Shown here: piece after piece, positions 8,955 through 17,769 of the stretch
How the letters are laid out: every line of letters starts with the position of its first letter
Position numbering within the stretch: the first letter of the stretch is position 1
Assembly (NCBI GenBank): GCA_965215825.1
Contig: CBDCEM010000003.1
Location: 1,054,001-1,118,000, forward strand
Source of the DNA: JAWPMT01 sp965215825
GTDB lineage: Bacteria > Bacteroidota > Bacteroidia > Cytophagales > Cyclobacteriaceae
Direction: 5' to 3'
Length of the DNA: 64,000 bases
Program-made: the position numbers and the translations under genes
The notes under the pieces: model-generated
What the model saw: only the letters and a program-made list of their open reading frames with translations
The model's database searches: none
Told to the model about the DNA's origin: nothing

Positions 8955-10019
8955 ATGAAATTTCATTCACTTCGTGTATCGAATTTGAAGCGCCCGACAG
9001 AAGAAGCAGTTGCTGTGTCTTTTGAAGTTCCGGCGGCGCTAAAGCAGGAATTTCGGTACCTTCAGGGCCAGCATTTGACGTTGCGTAAAGAAATTGAAGG
9101 AGAGGACGTTCGTCGTTCTTATTCCATATGTTCATGCCCGTTGGATGATGAATTGACGGTTGCCATCAAACGGGTGGAAGGAGGTAGGTTCTCCAATTTT
9201 GCTAATGATCACCTGAATGTAGGAGATGAATTGGATATCCTCCCACCGGCGGGCAAATTCAATACACCTTTGGATGCCAATCAGGAGAAGGATTATGTGG
9301 CATTTGCTGGAGGTAGTGGCATTACACCAATCGTCTCTATTATTGAAACTACACTTAGAACTGAGCCGAATAGCAAATTCCAATTGTTTTATTCCAATCG
9401 CAAAACCAGCTCCATCATATTTCATGAACGATTAGAGGCTCTGAAAAACAAGTACATGGGGAGATTCAGTCTTTATCATGTGCTCAGTGAAGAACGAATT
9501 GACCCAGAATTATACTACGGGAGAATAGATGCGGAAAAACTCACGACTTTTTCAAAACTGTTCTTTCAGCCGGATAAAGTGGACGACTTTTTCACCTGTG
9601 GCCCGGAACCTATGATGTTGACCATCAGGGATACTTTACTGGAACTTGGTGTACCTTCGAATAGGATTCATTTGGAGTTATTTACCTCACCAGTTGGTAA
9701 ATTGGGACAAGAAGCCAAGTCTGTTAAAGAAGCGAAAAAGGCTCAAAGTGAAGTCACGATCGTTCTGGATGGACATAGCCATGAAATTGCTTATGATTCC
9801 AAAGACTCAATTTTGGATGTTGCCTTTCAGCATGGACTTGACTTGCCCTTTGCTTGTAAAGGTGGGGTGTGCAGTACTTGTGTTTGCAAAGTGGAATCTG
9901 GAGAGGTAGAAATGAAAACTAACTATGCCTTAGAACCCGATGAATTGGAACGAGGCCTTGTGCTGAGTTGCCAAAGTGTACCGGTAACGGATAAAGTGAA
10001 GTTGACATTTGATGTATAA
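8955..10019 (+). CDS. paaE: Phenylacetyl-CoA epoxidase reductase subunit
   Basis: This 354-residue flavo-iron-sulfur reductase feeds electrons from NAD(P)H to the PaaABC di-iron oxygenase. From the N-terminus it has an FAD-binding domain with RRSYSIC (about 54-60), a NAD(P)-binding domain with AGGSGITPI and TCGPEPMM, and a plant-type 2Fe-2S ferredoxin domain near the C-terminus with the spacing CKGGVCSTC and a later LSC. This is the domain order of PaaE. It is the first gene of the epoxidase run, whereas Proteobacteria place it last. The two palindromes upstream probably control it. Confidence 0.93.
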   Translation: MKFHSLRVSNLKRPTEEAVAVSFEVPAALKQEFRYLQGQHLTLRKEIEGEDVRRSYSICSCPLDDELTVAIKRVEGGRFSNFANDHLNVGDELDILPPAGKFNTPLDANQEKDYVAFAGGSGITPIVSIIETTLRTEPNSKFQLFYSNRKTSSIIFHERLEALKNKYMGRFSLYHVLSEERIDPELYYGRIDAEKLTTFSKLFFQPDKVDDFFTCGPEPMMLTIRDTLLELGVPSNRIHLELFTSPVGKLGQEAKSVKEAKKAQSEVTIVLDGHSHEIAYDSKDSILDVAFQHGLDLPFACKGGVCSTCVCKVESGEVEMKTNYALEPDELERGLVLSCQSVPVTDKVKLTFDV

Positions 10020-10072
10020 CACTTCGATCATAACGACTAAAGGGTTTTAGAAAATAGACGAAGATTTTAATT

Positions 10073-11017
10073 ATGGGTAGAGAGGAATTAGAAAAGCATT
10101 TTAACGACAAGATCGATCAGGACATCCGGATCGAACCAAAAGACTGGATGCCGGAGAATTACCGAAAGACTTTGATTCGACAAATCTCGCAGCATGCACA
10201 CTCTGAAATTGTAGGTATGTTGCCTGAGGCCAATTGGATTTCCCGCGCACCATCTTTGCGTCGAAAAGCGGCTGCTTTGGCGAAAGTGCAGGACGAAGCT
10301 GGACACGGTCTTTATCTCTACAGTGCATGCGAAACCTTAGGCGTGGAGCGTGACGACTTGTTGAATGATTTGCATTCGGGGAAGGCCAAGTACTCAAGTA
10401 TTTTTAACTACCCCACACTAACCTGGGCGGATATGGGTGCTGTCGGCTGGCTGGTTGATGGAGCCGCGATCATGAACCAAGTACCACTTTGCCGTGCTTC
10501 TTATGGACCGTATGCACGAGCGATGATCAGGGTTTGCAAAGAAGAATCTTTCCATCAGCGGCAGGGGTTTGAGATCATGTTGACACTTTGTAAAGGTTCC
10601 GAAGCGCAAAAGAGAATGGCGCAGGATGCCCTGAATCGATGGTGGTGGCCAGCGTTGATGATGTTTGGTCCAACTGATAAAGAATCCACTCATACTGAGC
10701 AGTCAATGCGATGGGGGATCAAACGATTTACCAATGATGAATTGAGACAGAAATTCGTGGATGTTTCCAAACCACAAGCGGATCTTTTGGGGATTACTAT
10801 TCCTGACAAGGATTTGAAGTGGAACGAGGAGCGGGGCCATTATGATTTTGGAGCCATTAACTGGGAAGAATTTTTCCAGGTGATCAAGGGTAATGGACCT
10901 TGCAACAAGCAGCGTGTAGACGCTAGAAAAAAGGCCTGGGATGAAGGTGAATGGGTTCGTGAAGCAGCCAGGGCGTACGCAGAAAAGAAAAATTTTAAGA
11001 AATCGAAAGCAGCATGA
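10073..11017 (+). CDS. paaA: Phenylacetyl-CoA epoxidase catalytic subunit A
   Basis: A 314-residue di-iron oxygenase subunit that epoxidises the aromatic ring of phenylacetyl-CoA with O2. The ferritin-like ligands are visible as QDEAGHGLYLYSACE (about 79-93) and later KEESFHQRQGFE (about 158-169), which supply the Glu and His ligands. The stretches YRKTLIRQISQHAHSEIVGM and PEANWISRAPSLRRK are typical of PaaA. Its stop overlaps the start of paaB by the ATGA tetranucleotide, so translation is coupled. Confidence 0.95.
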   Translation: MGREELEKHFNDKIDQDIRIEPKDWMPENYRKTLIRQISQHAHSEIVGMLPEANWISRAPSLRRKAAALAKVQDEAGHGLYLYSACETLGVERDDLLNDLHSGKAKYSSIFNYPTLTWADMGAVGWLVDGAAIMNQVPLCRASYGPYARAMIRVCKEESFHQRQGFEIMLTLCKGSEAQKRMAQDALNRWWWPALMMFGPTDKESTHTEQSMRWGIKRFTNDELRQKFVDVSKPQADLLGITIPDKDLKWNEERGHYDFGAINWEEFFQVIKGNGPCNKQRVDARKKAWDEGEWVREAARAYAEKKNFKKSKAA

Positions 11018-11298
11018 GTAGTAACTGGCCCTTATGGGAAATTTTCATTCGTAGCAAAGCAGGATTGAATCACAAACATGTGGGAAGTCTGCATGCCGCA
11101 GATGCCGAAATGGCTGTCCAAAATGCACGTGATGTATATACACGGAGAAATGAAGGCGTGAGCATCTGGGTGGTAGAATCACAGCACATTACTGCTTCTG
11201 ATCCTGAAGATTCTGATCCTCTGTACGAACCTGCTAAGGATAAGGTATATCGTCACCCAACATTTTATGATCTTCCAGACGAGGTAAAACACATGTAA
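11014..11298 (+). CDS. paaB: Phenylacetyl-CoA epoxidase subunit B
   Basis: A small 94-residue protein with the PaaB hallmarks WPLWEIFIRSKAGLNHKHVGS at the N-terminus and DAEMAVQNARDVYTRRNEGV in the middle. PaaB bridges PaaAC heterodimers in the epoxidase complex and has no catalytic centre. It overlaps paaA by four bases. The following 53-bp gap carries AGTG-rich sequence similar to the repeats downstream of paaI. Confidence 0.93.
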   Translation: MSSNWPLWEIFIRSKAGLNHKHVGSLHAADAEMAVQNARDVYTRRNEGVSIWVVESQHITASDPEDSDPLYEPAKDKVYRHPTFYDLPDEVKHM

Positions 11299-11351
11299 TT
11301 AAGAGTGATGAGCCATTAGTGAAGAGGGAATAGTGAAATTCCTTTTTCTAA

Positions 11352-12125
11352 ATGCGCACTACTATGATGAAGATGGAAGACATAAAATACAAGTACGTAA
11401 TTCAGCAAGCGGATAACAGCCTGATCCTTGGGCAGCGCTTGGCGGAATGGTGTGGGCATGGCCCGGTATTGGAGCAAGACATTGCTATGACCAATATTTC
11501 TCTGGATTTGATTGGTCAGGCGAGGTTACTATATCAATATGCAGCCGAACTTCAAGGCGAGGGAAAATCTGAAGATGACCTGGCTTATCTGCGCGATGGT
11601 TGGGACTTTAGAAATGTACTTTTGGTGGAGCAGCCAAATGGAGATTTTGCTCAAACCATTGTTCGGCAGTTTTTCTACGATGCATTCAGTAGCTTTTATC
11701 ACGAAACATTGATGCAAAGCAGTGATGAAAGACTGGCATCTATTGCGGCAAAATCACATAAAGAATCACGCTACCATGTGAAGTGGAGTAGTGATTGGGT
11801 GTTACGCCTCGGAGATGGGACTGAAGAAAGTCACCATAAAATTCAAGAAGCGGTCAATACACTTTGGAATTACAAAGATGAAATTGTAACACCTTCCGAA
11901 GTTGATGAAAAAGCGCAGGAAGCTGGTTGGGGCGTTGATCTAAGTGAAATCAGGTCAAAAAGAGATGATCTTATCAATAAGACCCTTGCAGAAGCAACGC
12001 TGGAAATCCCAGAAGGAGGTTACAGTCATTCAGGAGGAAAGGAAGGGAGACACAGTGAACATCTGGGTTACATCCTGGCCGACCTTCAGTTTTTGCAAAG
12101 AGCATACCCTGGACAAGAGTGGTAA
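11352..12125 (+). CDS. paaC: Phenylacetyl-CoA epoxidase structural subunit C
   Basis: This 257-residue ferritin-like helical protein is the structural partner of PaaA. The N-terminal ADNSLILGQRLAEWCGHGPV and NISLDLIGQARLLYQYAAEL are diagnostic of PaaC, as is KESRYHVKWSSDWVLRLGDGT in the middle. PaaC keeps the four-helix fold but lacks a functional di-iron site. In-frame ATGs at 11364, 11367 and 11373 are alternative starts; the conserved part begins soon after, so the true N-terminus is uncertain by a few residues. Confidence 0.93.
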   Translation: MRTTMMKMEDIKYKYVIQQADNSLILGQRLAEWCGHGPVLEQDIAMTNISLDLIGQARLLYQYAAELQGEGKSEDDLAYLRDGWDFRNVLLVEQPNGDFAQTIVRQFFYDAFSSFYHETLMQSSDERLASIAAKSHKESRYHVKWSSDWVLRLGDGTEESHHKIQEAVNTLWNYKDEIVTPSEVDEKAQEAGWGVDLSEIRSKRDDLINKTLAEATLEIPEGGYSHSGGKEGRHSEHLGYILADLQFLQRAYPGQEW

Positions 12126-12137
12126 TCTTCCTTTTGA

Positions 12138-12641
12138 GTGAACCAATCAAGTGACCATATTGAAAGTAATCAACGAGATGCTCAATCTCTGAATAACGCT
12201 GTAACAGAGATATTAAAGAATGTTACAGACCCGGAAATTCCTGTTGTTTCAATTGCGGACCTGGGTATTTTGCGAGCTGTCAATACAGAGAATGACCGGC
12301 TGGAGATTGTAATCACACCCACATATACGGGGTGCCCGGCGATGCTTGAAATTGAAAAAGACATCAATAATACCCTCAAATCAGCGGGTATTCAGGATTT
12401 TAAAATTACCACTGTACTTTCTCCTGCATGGAGTACTGATTTCATGACTGAAACAGGAAAGCAGAAATTGAAGGAATACGGTATTGCCCCTCCTAATCCT
12501 TCAGATGAAAATGATATTGAATGTCCCAATTGCAAGTCTCATAATACCGAAATGATCAGCCAATTTGGATCCACGGCATGTAAGTCGCTTTTTAAATGCC
12601 ACGACTGTCTGGAACCCTTTGACTATTTTAAATGCCATTAA
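12138..12641 (+). CDS. paaD: Phenylacetate pathway Fe-S/maturation protein D
   Basis: A 167-residue protein with an N-terminal MIP18/DUF59 domain (EILKNVTDPEIPVVSIADLG, PTYTGCPAM) and a C-terminal zinc-ribbon-like part with CPNC and CHDC pairs plus further Cys and His. PaaD is needed for epoxidase activity and is related to Fe-S cluster assembly proteins. The start is a GTG at 12138, chosen because no ATG lies upstream of the conserved domain; it follows paaC by 12 bp and precedes paaG by 6 bp. Confidence 0.92.
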   Translation: MNQSSDHIESNQRDAQSLNNAVTEILKNVTDPEIPVVSIADLGILRAVNTENDRLEIVITPTYTGCPAMLEIEKDINNTLKSAGIQDFKITTVLSPAWSTDFMTETGKQKLKEYGIAPPNPSDENDIECPNCKSHNTEMISQFGSTACKSLFKCHDCLEPFDYFKCH

Positions 12642-12647
12642 CCCAAT

Positions 12648-13421
12648 ATGAAAATACTCACCGAGCAACAAGAAAACCTAAACATTATTCGACTCAATCG
12701 ACCTGATGTTTTCAATAGTCTCGATAGAGAAATGTCTCACGCGCTGATCAAGGCGCTTAAGGACGCAGAAGCAGATGAAAGCACCAGAGCTGTATTGTTA
12801 TCTGCAAATGGCAAAGCGTTCTGCGCAGGACAGGACCTTCAGGAAGTCATTTCCGATGATTTCATTGGAATTGAACGAACCGTAGCTGAGCATTACAACG
12901 AAATTGTAAATGGTATTAGGAACCTGAGCAAACCAGTCGTCGCAGCTGTTAATGGTGTAGCTGCCGGAGCAGGAGCCAACATAGCTTTTGTCTGTGATGT
13001 TGTTGTGGCTCACGAATCTGCGACATTCATGCAAGCGTTTAGCAAGATTGGCCTGATACCTGATAGCGGGGGTACTTTTACACTGCCTAGATTGATTGGA
13101 TGGCAAAAGGCTTCGGCATTGATGATGCTTGGTGATAAAGTGTCCGCTCAGGAAGCAGAAAGATTAGGGATGATCTATAAGGTACTAGGTGCGGAAGAAT
13201 TCGAAGCGGAATCTTTGAAGATTGCCACGAAACTATCTAAGATGCCCACAAAAGGCCTGGCATACACGAAGCATTTATTGAGTCAATCCATGGCCAATGA
13301 TTTTGATCAACAACTTGAACGGGAAAAGATTTTTCAGGCCAAATCCGCTGCGACAGAAGATTATCAGGAAGGAATCAATGCCTTCCTGGAAAAACGTAGA
13401 CCCAATTTTACAGGTAAATGA
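12648..13421 (+). CDS. paaG: Ring 1,2-epoxyphenylacetyl-CoA isomerase (crotonase family)
   Basis: A 257-residue crotonase-fold enzyme expected to convert the ring epoxide to the oxepin-CoA. The oxyanion-hole motif AFCAGQDLQEV (about 57-67) and the GLIPDSGGTFTLPRLIG segment are typical of PaaG; the aspartate in IPDSGG replaces the glutamate of ordinary enoyl-CoA hydratases, as expected for the isomerase. It overlaps paaH by ATGA. The gene order paaD-G-H-I supports the assignment. Confidence 0.9.
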   Translation: MKILTEQQENLNIIRLNRPDVFNSLDREMSHALIKALKDAEADESTRAVLLSANGKAFCAGQDLQEVISDDFIGIERTVAEHYNEIVNGIRNLSKPVVAAVNGVAAGAGANIAFVCDVVVAHESATFMQAFSKIGLIPDSGGTFTLPRLIGWQKASALMMLGDKVSAQEAERLGMIYKVLGAEEFEAESLKIATKLSKMPTKGLAYTKHLLSQSMANDFDQQLEREKIFQAKSAATEDYQEGINAFLEKRRPNFTGK

Positions 13422-14578
13422 GCAAGCTAGGAGTAATAGGATCGGGAACAATGGGTGCTGGCATTGCCCAGGTGGCTGCTACGGCAGGTTGGGATGTCAT
13501 TCTTCTGGATCAAAATCAAGAAGCATTAAATGGTGCTCAGGCGAAACTGACGAAAGTAATGGCGCGCCTGGTAGAGAAAGGTAAATTAGATCAGGATGCT
13601 GCCAACGGAATTCAAAACCGGATTTCTTATTCGACAAGCCTAAATCAATTTGAAGGTTGTGACCTGATTATTGAAGCGATTGTAGAAAACCTCGAGATCA
13701 AACAAAAAGTATTTACGGAGGTAGAAAAGGTTGTAGGACCTGAGTCGATTATTGCCTCAAATACTTCCTCCCTTTCGCTGGCTTCAATAGGTTCAGCGCT
13801 TCAAAACCCGTCAAGGTTTATTGGCATACATTTCTTTAATCCTGCGCCCTTGATGCCACTGGTGGAGATCATCCCTGCCGTACAAACTTCAGAGACCACA
13901 GTCGATCGAGCTAAGTCCTGGGTGGATTCCTGGAAGAAGATAACCGTTCTGACTAAGGACACTCCGGGCTTCATTGTGAATCGGGTGGCCAGACCCTTTT
14001 ATGGAGAGTCTTTGAGGATTTTTGAAGAAGGAGTGGCTGATCTTCCAACCATTGATTGGGCCATGAAGGAACTAGGTGGCTTTCGAATGGGTCCGTTTGA
14101 ATTGATGGATTTCATTGGCAACGACATAAATTATACGGTTACGGAGACGGTTTTTCAATCGTTCTTTTATGATCCCCGATATAAGCCTTCTTTTACTCAG
14201 AAAAGGATGTCAGAAGCTGGCTTTTTGGGCCGCAAAACAGGAAGAGGTTACTACGATTATTCGGAAGGAGCAACGAAGCCTCAACCTGTAGAAGATACGA
14301 CGATTGGACAAAAAGTTCTGGATCGTGTTTTGGTAATGTTGATTAACGAAGCAGCCGATGCCCTTTTTCTGGACATTGCAACCCGTGAAGACATAGACCT
14401 GGCCATGACGAAGGGAGTCAATTACCCGAAAGGCTTGTTGATCTGGGCAGATGAGAAGGGCATCGATTGGGTAGTTAACGGCATGGATCAATTGTATGAA
14501 GAGTATAGAGAGGATCGCTATCGTTGCAGCCCTCTTTTGAGAAGAATGGCGAAGAACAACCAAACCTTCTATGGCTGA
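13418..14578 (+). CDS. paaH: 3-hydroxyacyl-CoA dehydrogenase of phenylacetate pathway
   Basis: This 386-residue NAD-dependent enzyme has a Rossmann domain opening with GVIGSGTMGAGIAQVAATAG, the catalytic histidine in FIGIHFFNPAPLMPLVEI, and the C-terminal dimerisation domain (KDTPGFIVNRVARPFYGESL, then a partial second copy). It would oxidise 3-hydroxyadipyl-CoA. It is longer than butyryl-type dehydrogenases (about 285) but shorter than E. coli PaaH (about 475), so the second C-terminal domain is reduced. Its 3' end overlaps paaI by 8 bp. Confidence 0.9.
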   Translation: MSKLGVIGSGTMGAGIAQVAATAGWDVILLDQNQEALNGAQAKLTKVMARLVEKGKLDQDAANGIQNRISYSTSLNQFEGCDLIIEAIVENLEIKQKVFTEVEKVVGPESIIASNTSSLSLASIGSALQNPSRFIGIHFFNPAPLMPLVEIIPAVQTSETTVDRAKSWVDSWKKITVLTKDTPGFIVNRVARPFYGESLRIFEEGVADLPTIDWAMKELGGFRMGPFELMDFIGNDINYTVTETVFQSFFYDPRYKPSFTQKRMSEAGFLGRKTGRGYYDYSEGATKPQPVEDTTIGQKVLDRVLVMLINEAADALFLDIATREDIDLAMTKGVNYPKGLLIWADEKGIDWVVNGMDQLYEEYREDRYRCSPLLRRMAKNNQTFYG

Positions 14579-14996
14579 GTCGAAAGCGGAACAAATCGGA
14601 CGTCAGATGATGGAAGGGGATGCTTTTAGCAAGTGGCTGGGTATTGAAATGATAGAAGTACGTGAAGGCTATGCCCGAATGAAGATGACGGTCAGAGACG
14701 AAATGCTTAATGGACATGGTGTCATGCATGGCGGTATTTCTTTCTCGCTGGCGGACAGTGCTTTTGCGTTTGCAAGTAATTCTCATGGACAGAAAGCAGT
14801 TTCTATAGAGACGTCAATCAATCATACAAAGGCTGTGTTTTCCGGAGATGATCTGATTGCTACTGCAGAAAAGGAAAGTTTATCTCGGAGTGTCGGTTTC
14901 TATCTGGTCCGTGTGATGCGAGGAGAAGAGTTGGTAGGACTGTTCAAGGGAGTGGTTTATAGAAGAGCTGAGGAATGGAATACTGGAGATGAGTGA
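14571..14996 (+). CDS. paaI: Hydroxyphenylacetyl-CoA thioesterase
   Basis: A 141-residue hotdog-fold thioesterase with the PaaI signature LNGHGVMHGGISFSLADSAFAFASN, which includes the catalytic Asp on the long helix. PaaI rescues CoA from dead-end intermediates when the ring-opening branch is slow. It is the last gene of the paaE-to-paaI run; a 274-bp repeat-rich spacer separates it from paaZ. Confidence 0.92.
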   Translation: MAESKAEQIGRQMMEGDAFSKWLGIEMIEVREGYARMKMTVRDEMLNGHGVMHGGISFSLADSAFAFASNSHGQKAVSIETSINHTKAVFSGDDLIATAEKESLSRSVGFYLVRVMRGEELVGLFKGVVYRRAEEWNTGDE

Positions 14997-15264
14997 ATAG
15001 TGCTAAGGGAATAGTGCCTAGTGATGAGCGAAGAGTGCTTAGGGGAAATAGGGATTAGTGAAGAGTGCCTAGGGAATAGTGAAGAGTGCCTGGAGGTTAG
15101 TCAAGAGTTGTTAGGGAATGGTGCTTGGTGACGAGCAAAAAAGTGAGGGATACTCATCTCGATGAATTTTGAAATGTTTTTATAGGAATAATAAGAATAG
15201 AGAGTACTAGTAAAGTTTTTTAACCTGATTACTAAGGACTCATCGCTATTCGCTAATTACTAGA
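14997..15264. repeat. Degenerate AGTG-rich tandem repeats with an inverted copy
   Basis: The paaI-paaZ spacer is filled with phrases such as GAAGAGTGCC and AGGGAATAGTG. Three consecutive 21-bp units lie at 15060-15080, 15081-15101 and 15102-15122, with looser copies from 14997 to 15059. A related sequence in the opposite orientation (ACTAAGGACTCATCGCTATT) lies at 15231-15250, just before paaZ, and a shorter relative at 11300-11340 between paaB and paaC. There is no coding capacity. The units diverge too much for a CRISPR array. Confidence 0.6.
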
Positions 15265-15270
15265 AAAGAA

Positions 15271-17769
15271 ATGAGGAAGATACAACACTACATCGCGAAC
15301 CAGTGGGTAGAAGGAGCAGGAGATGGGCAGATTTTACACCATGCCATCACGGGAGAACCAGTTGCAGCGCATACCATAGAAGGAGTTGATTTCAAGTTGG
15401 CGTATGATCACGCCAGAAGTGTAGGTAATCCGGCGCTAAGGAAAATGACCTTTCATGACAGGGGGTTGATGCTTAAGAAATTGGCGACCTACCTGATCAG
15501 GAAAAAGGAACTTTTTTATGAATCCAGTAAGGCTACCGGGGCGACAAGAGCTGATAGTTGGATTGATATTGAAGGAGGCATAGGAAATCTGTTTGCGAAT
15601 GCGAGCCTGAGAAGGCAGTTTCCCAACTCATCATACCACGTAGATGGTGATACCATTGGACTTTCAAAGGAGGGTACCTTTATAGGACACCACATCATGG
15701 TTCCTAAAGAGGGAGTTGCTGTACATATCAATGCTTTCAATTTCCCCATCTGGGGGATGCTGGAAAAGGCAGCAGTAAACTGGCTTGCGGGTGTGCCCTG
15801 TATCATCAAGCCTGCGGAACAGACCTGCTACCTCACGGAAGTGATGGTAAAGGAAATCATTACGTCAGGTATACTTCCGGAGGGTTCATTACAGTTGGTA
15901 GCTGGGTATGGCGATGGTATCCTTGATCATGTCGATTCGCAGGATGTAGTGACTTTTACCGGGTCGTTTGAAACTGGGAAAAAGCTCAAGACATTAACAC
16001 CCATCATTGAAAATGCTGTGCCCTTCAATTTGGAAGCGGATTCACTGAATTGTGCGGTACTGGGTGAGGATGCGGTCCCTGGAACTACCGAATTCGATTT
16101 GTTCATTAAGGAAGTTCGGAAAGAAATCACTGTGAAATGCGGCCAGAAATGTACGGCAGTTCGCAGGATCATTGTTCCTGAAAAATTGGTCGAAGATGTA
16201 CAGATCGCTTTGGGAAAAGCCTTACAAAAAACCACCATCGGAGATCCGGCTGTGGAAGGTGTACGAATGGGTGCCCTGGCTGGAAAAGAGCAATTGGATG
16301 AGGTGACAAAAAGGGTAGCCGATTTGGCCAAGACTTCCGAAATGATCTATGGAGGTTTAGAGCCCGGTGATGCCCTTGGGGCAGAGTGGGGGAAAGGCGC
16401 TTTCATGTCTCCGGTGCTATTCCTTGATCAGAACCCTTTTCAGAATGAAGCAACACATAGCATCGAGGCATTTGGTCCGGTGAGTACAATCGTACCTTAC
16501 AAAAACATGGATGAGGCTATAGAGCTGTCCAAAAAAGGAAAAGGTTCGCTTTGTACTTCAATTACGACAGCTGATGACCGTTTAGCGACGGAGTATGTAG
16601 TCGGAACTGCTTCTCATCATGGCCGTGTTCTAGTACTCAATCGAGATTGTGCCAGGGAGAATACAGGGCACGGATCCCCATTGCCTTTGCTTACTCACGG
16701 AGGTCCGGGAAGAGCCGGTGGTGGCGAAGAAATGGGTGGTAAGCGCGGTGTATTGCACTACTTACAAAGAACTGCAATCCAAGGTTCTCCCACAACAATT
16801 ACGGCTATTACCGGAGTTTATCAACCCAACGCAAAGTATCAGGAATCGGAACATCATCCGTTCAAATACCACTGGGAGGACATCCAGCCAGGTATGTCTC
16901 TGAAAACTCATCGAAGAACACTTACGGATTCGGATATTATCAATTTCGCTAACCTCACCTGGGATCATTTCTATGCGCACGTGGACACGACTTCTCTGGA
17001 CGGGAGCATTTTTGAAAAGCGAACGGCACATGGCTATTTTATCTTATCCGCAGCAGCGGGACTATTCGTCTACCCAAATAAAGGTCCGGTTGCCGCAAAC
17101 TACGGTCTGGAAGAATGTCGTTTTATCCGACCCCTTTATCACAATGACACCATTTACGTTCGACTGACTTGCAAACAGAAGATGGAACGGGATGTGAATT
17201 CCGCAGAACACCCAAGTGGTATTGTCAAGTGGTATGTGGAAGTTTTCGATGTGGATGATGAATTGGTAGCCATTGCAACGATTCTGACCATGGTTCAGAA
17301 AAAGCAAACCACATTCGTGGAAATGACGGATGCTAAAATTCAGGAATGCCTTAACAAACTAACAGAAGATGCTCAACCTGTTTGGGGAGGGTTGTCCGCT
17401 CAACGTATGTTAGAACATCTCGAGTATACGTACTGGATTGCAGCTGGTAAGATTCAGGATTTTGAAGTAGCTACACCGGAAAGGAAGCTTGAGAAAGTAC
17501 ACGCCACCTTGTACAATTATGGAAAAATGCCAAGGGAGTTTGATTTTCCACTGGCCGATAAGTCGGAGATCGATAAGACCAAACATGCTTCTCTGGATGA
17601 GGCCAAGGCAAAATTTTTAGAAGCCCGACAAGCTTATTTGACCTACTTCAAAGAAAACCCGGAAGCAAAACCCAACAACGCGGTATTTGGCGAGCTCAAT
17701 AAGTACGAATGGTACTTGATGGAGCGCAAACATTTGAATCACCATTTTGAACAGTTCAACTTAATATAA
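15271..17769 (+). CDS. paaZ: Bifunctional ring-opening enzyme PaaZ with extra C-terminal DUF1569-like domain
   Basis: An 832-residue fusion. Residues 1-520 are an aldehyde dehydrogenase with catalytic Cys294 (GQKCTAVRR) and Glu256 (FNLEADSLN). Residues about 530-680 are a MaoC-like hydratase (FANLTWDHFYAHVD) that hydrolyses oxepin-CoA to the open-chain aldehyde. Known PaaZ proteins end near 680; this one continues for about 150 residues that resemble DUF1569/DinB-like proteins, with GLSAQRMLEHLEY and FGELNKYEWYLMERKHLNHH near the end. There is no frameshift. It overlaps the next gene by one base (TAATG). Confidence 0.92.
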   Translation: MRKIQHYIANQWVEGAGDGQILHHAITGEPVAAHTIEGVDFKLAYDHARSVGNPALRKMTFHDRGLMLKKLATYLIRKKELFYESSKATGATRADSWIDIEGGIGNLFANASLRRQFPNSSYHVDGDTIGLSKEGTFIGHHIMVPKEGVAVHINAFNFPIWGMLEKAAVNWLAGVPCIIKPAEQTCYLTEVMVKEIITSGILPEGSLQLVAGYGDGILDHVDSQDVVTFTGSFETGKKLKTLTPIIENAVPFNLEADSLNCAVLGEDAVPGTTEFDLFIKEVRKEITVKCGQKCTAVRRIIVPEKLVEDVQIALGKALQKTTIGDPAVEGVRMGALAGKEQLDEVTKRVADLAKTSEMIYGGLEPGDALGAEWGKGAFMSPVLFLDQNPFQNEATHSIEAFGPVSTIVPYKNMDEAIELSKKGKGSLCTSITTADDRLATEYVVGTASHHGRVLVLNRDCARENTGHGSPLPLLTHGGPGRAGGGEEMGGKRGVLHYLQRTAIQGSPTTITAITGVYQPNAKYQESEHHPFKYHWEDIQPGMSLKTHRRTLTDSDIINFANLTWDHFYAHVDTTSLDGSIFEKRTAHGYFILSAAAGLFVYPNKGPVAANYGLEECRFIRPLYHNDTIYVRLTCKQKMERDVNSAEHPSGIVKWYVEVFDVDDELVAIATILTMVQKKQTTFVEMTDAKIQECLNKLTEDAQPVWGGLSAQRMLEHLEYTYWIAAGKIQDFEVATPERKLEKVHATLYNYGKMPREFDFPLADKSEIDKTKHASLDEAKAKFLEARQAYLTYFKENPEAKPNNAVFGELNKYEWYLMERKHLNHHFEQFNLI

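Noticed and set aside
14997..15264. Possible CRISPR array in the paaI-paaZ spacer
   Set aside because: The 21-bp units are adjacent without spacers, diverge strongly, and no cas genes lie nearby.
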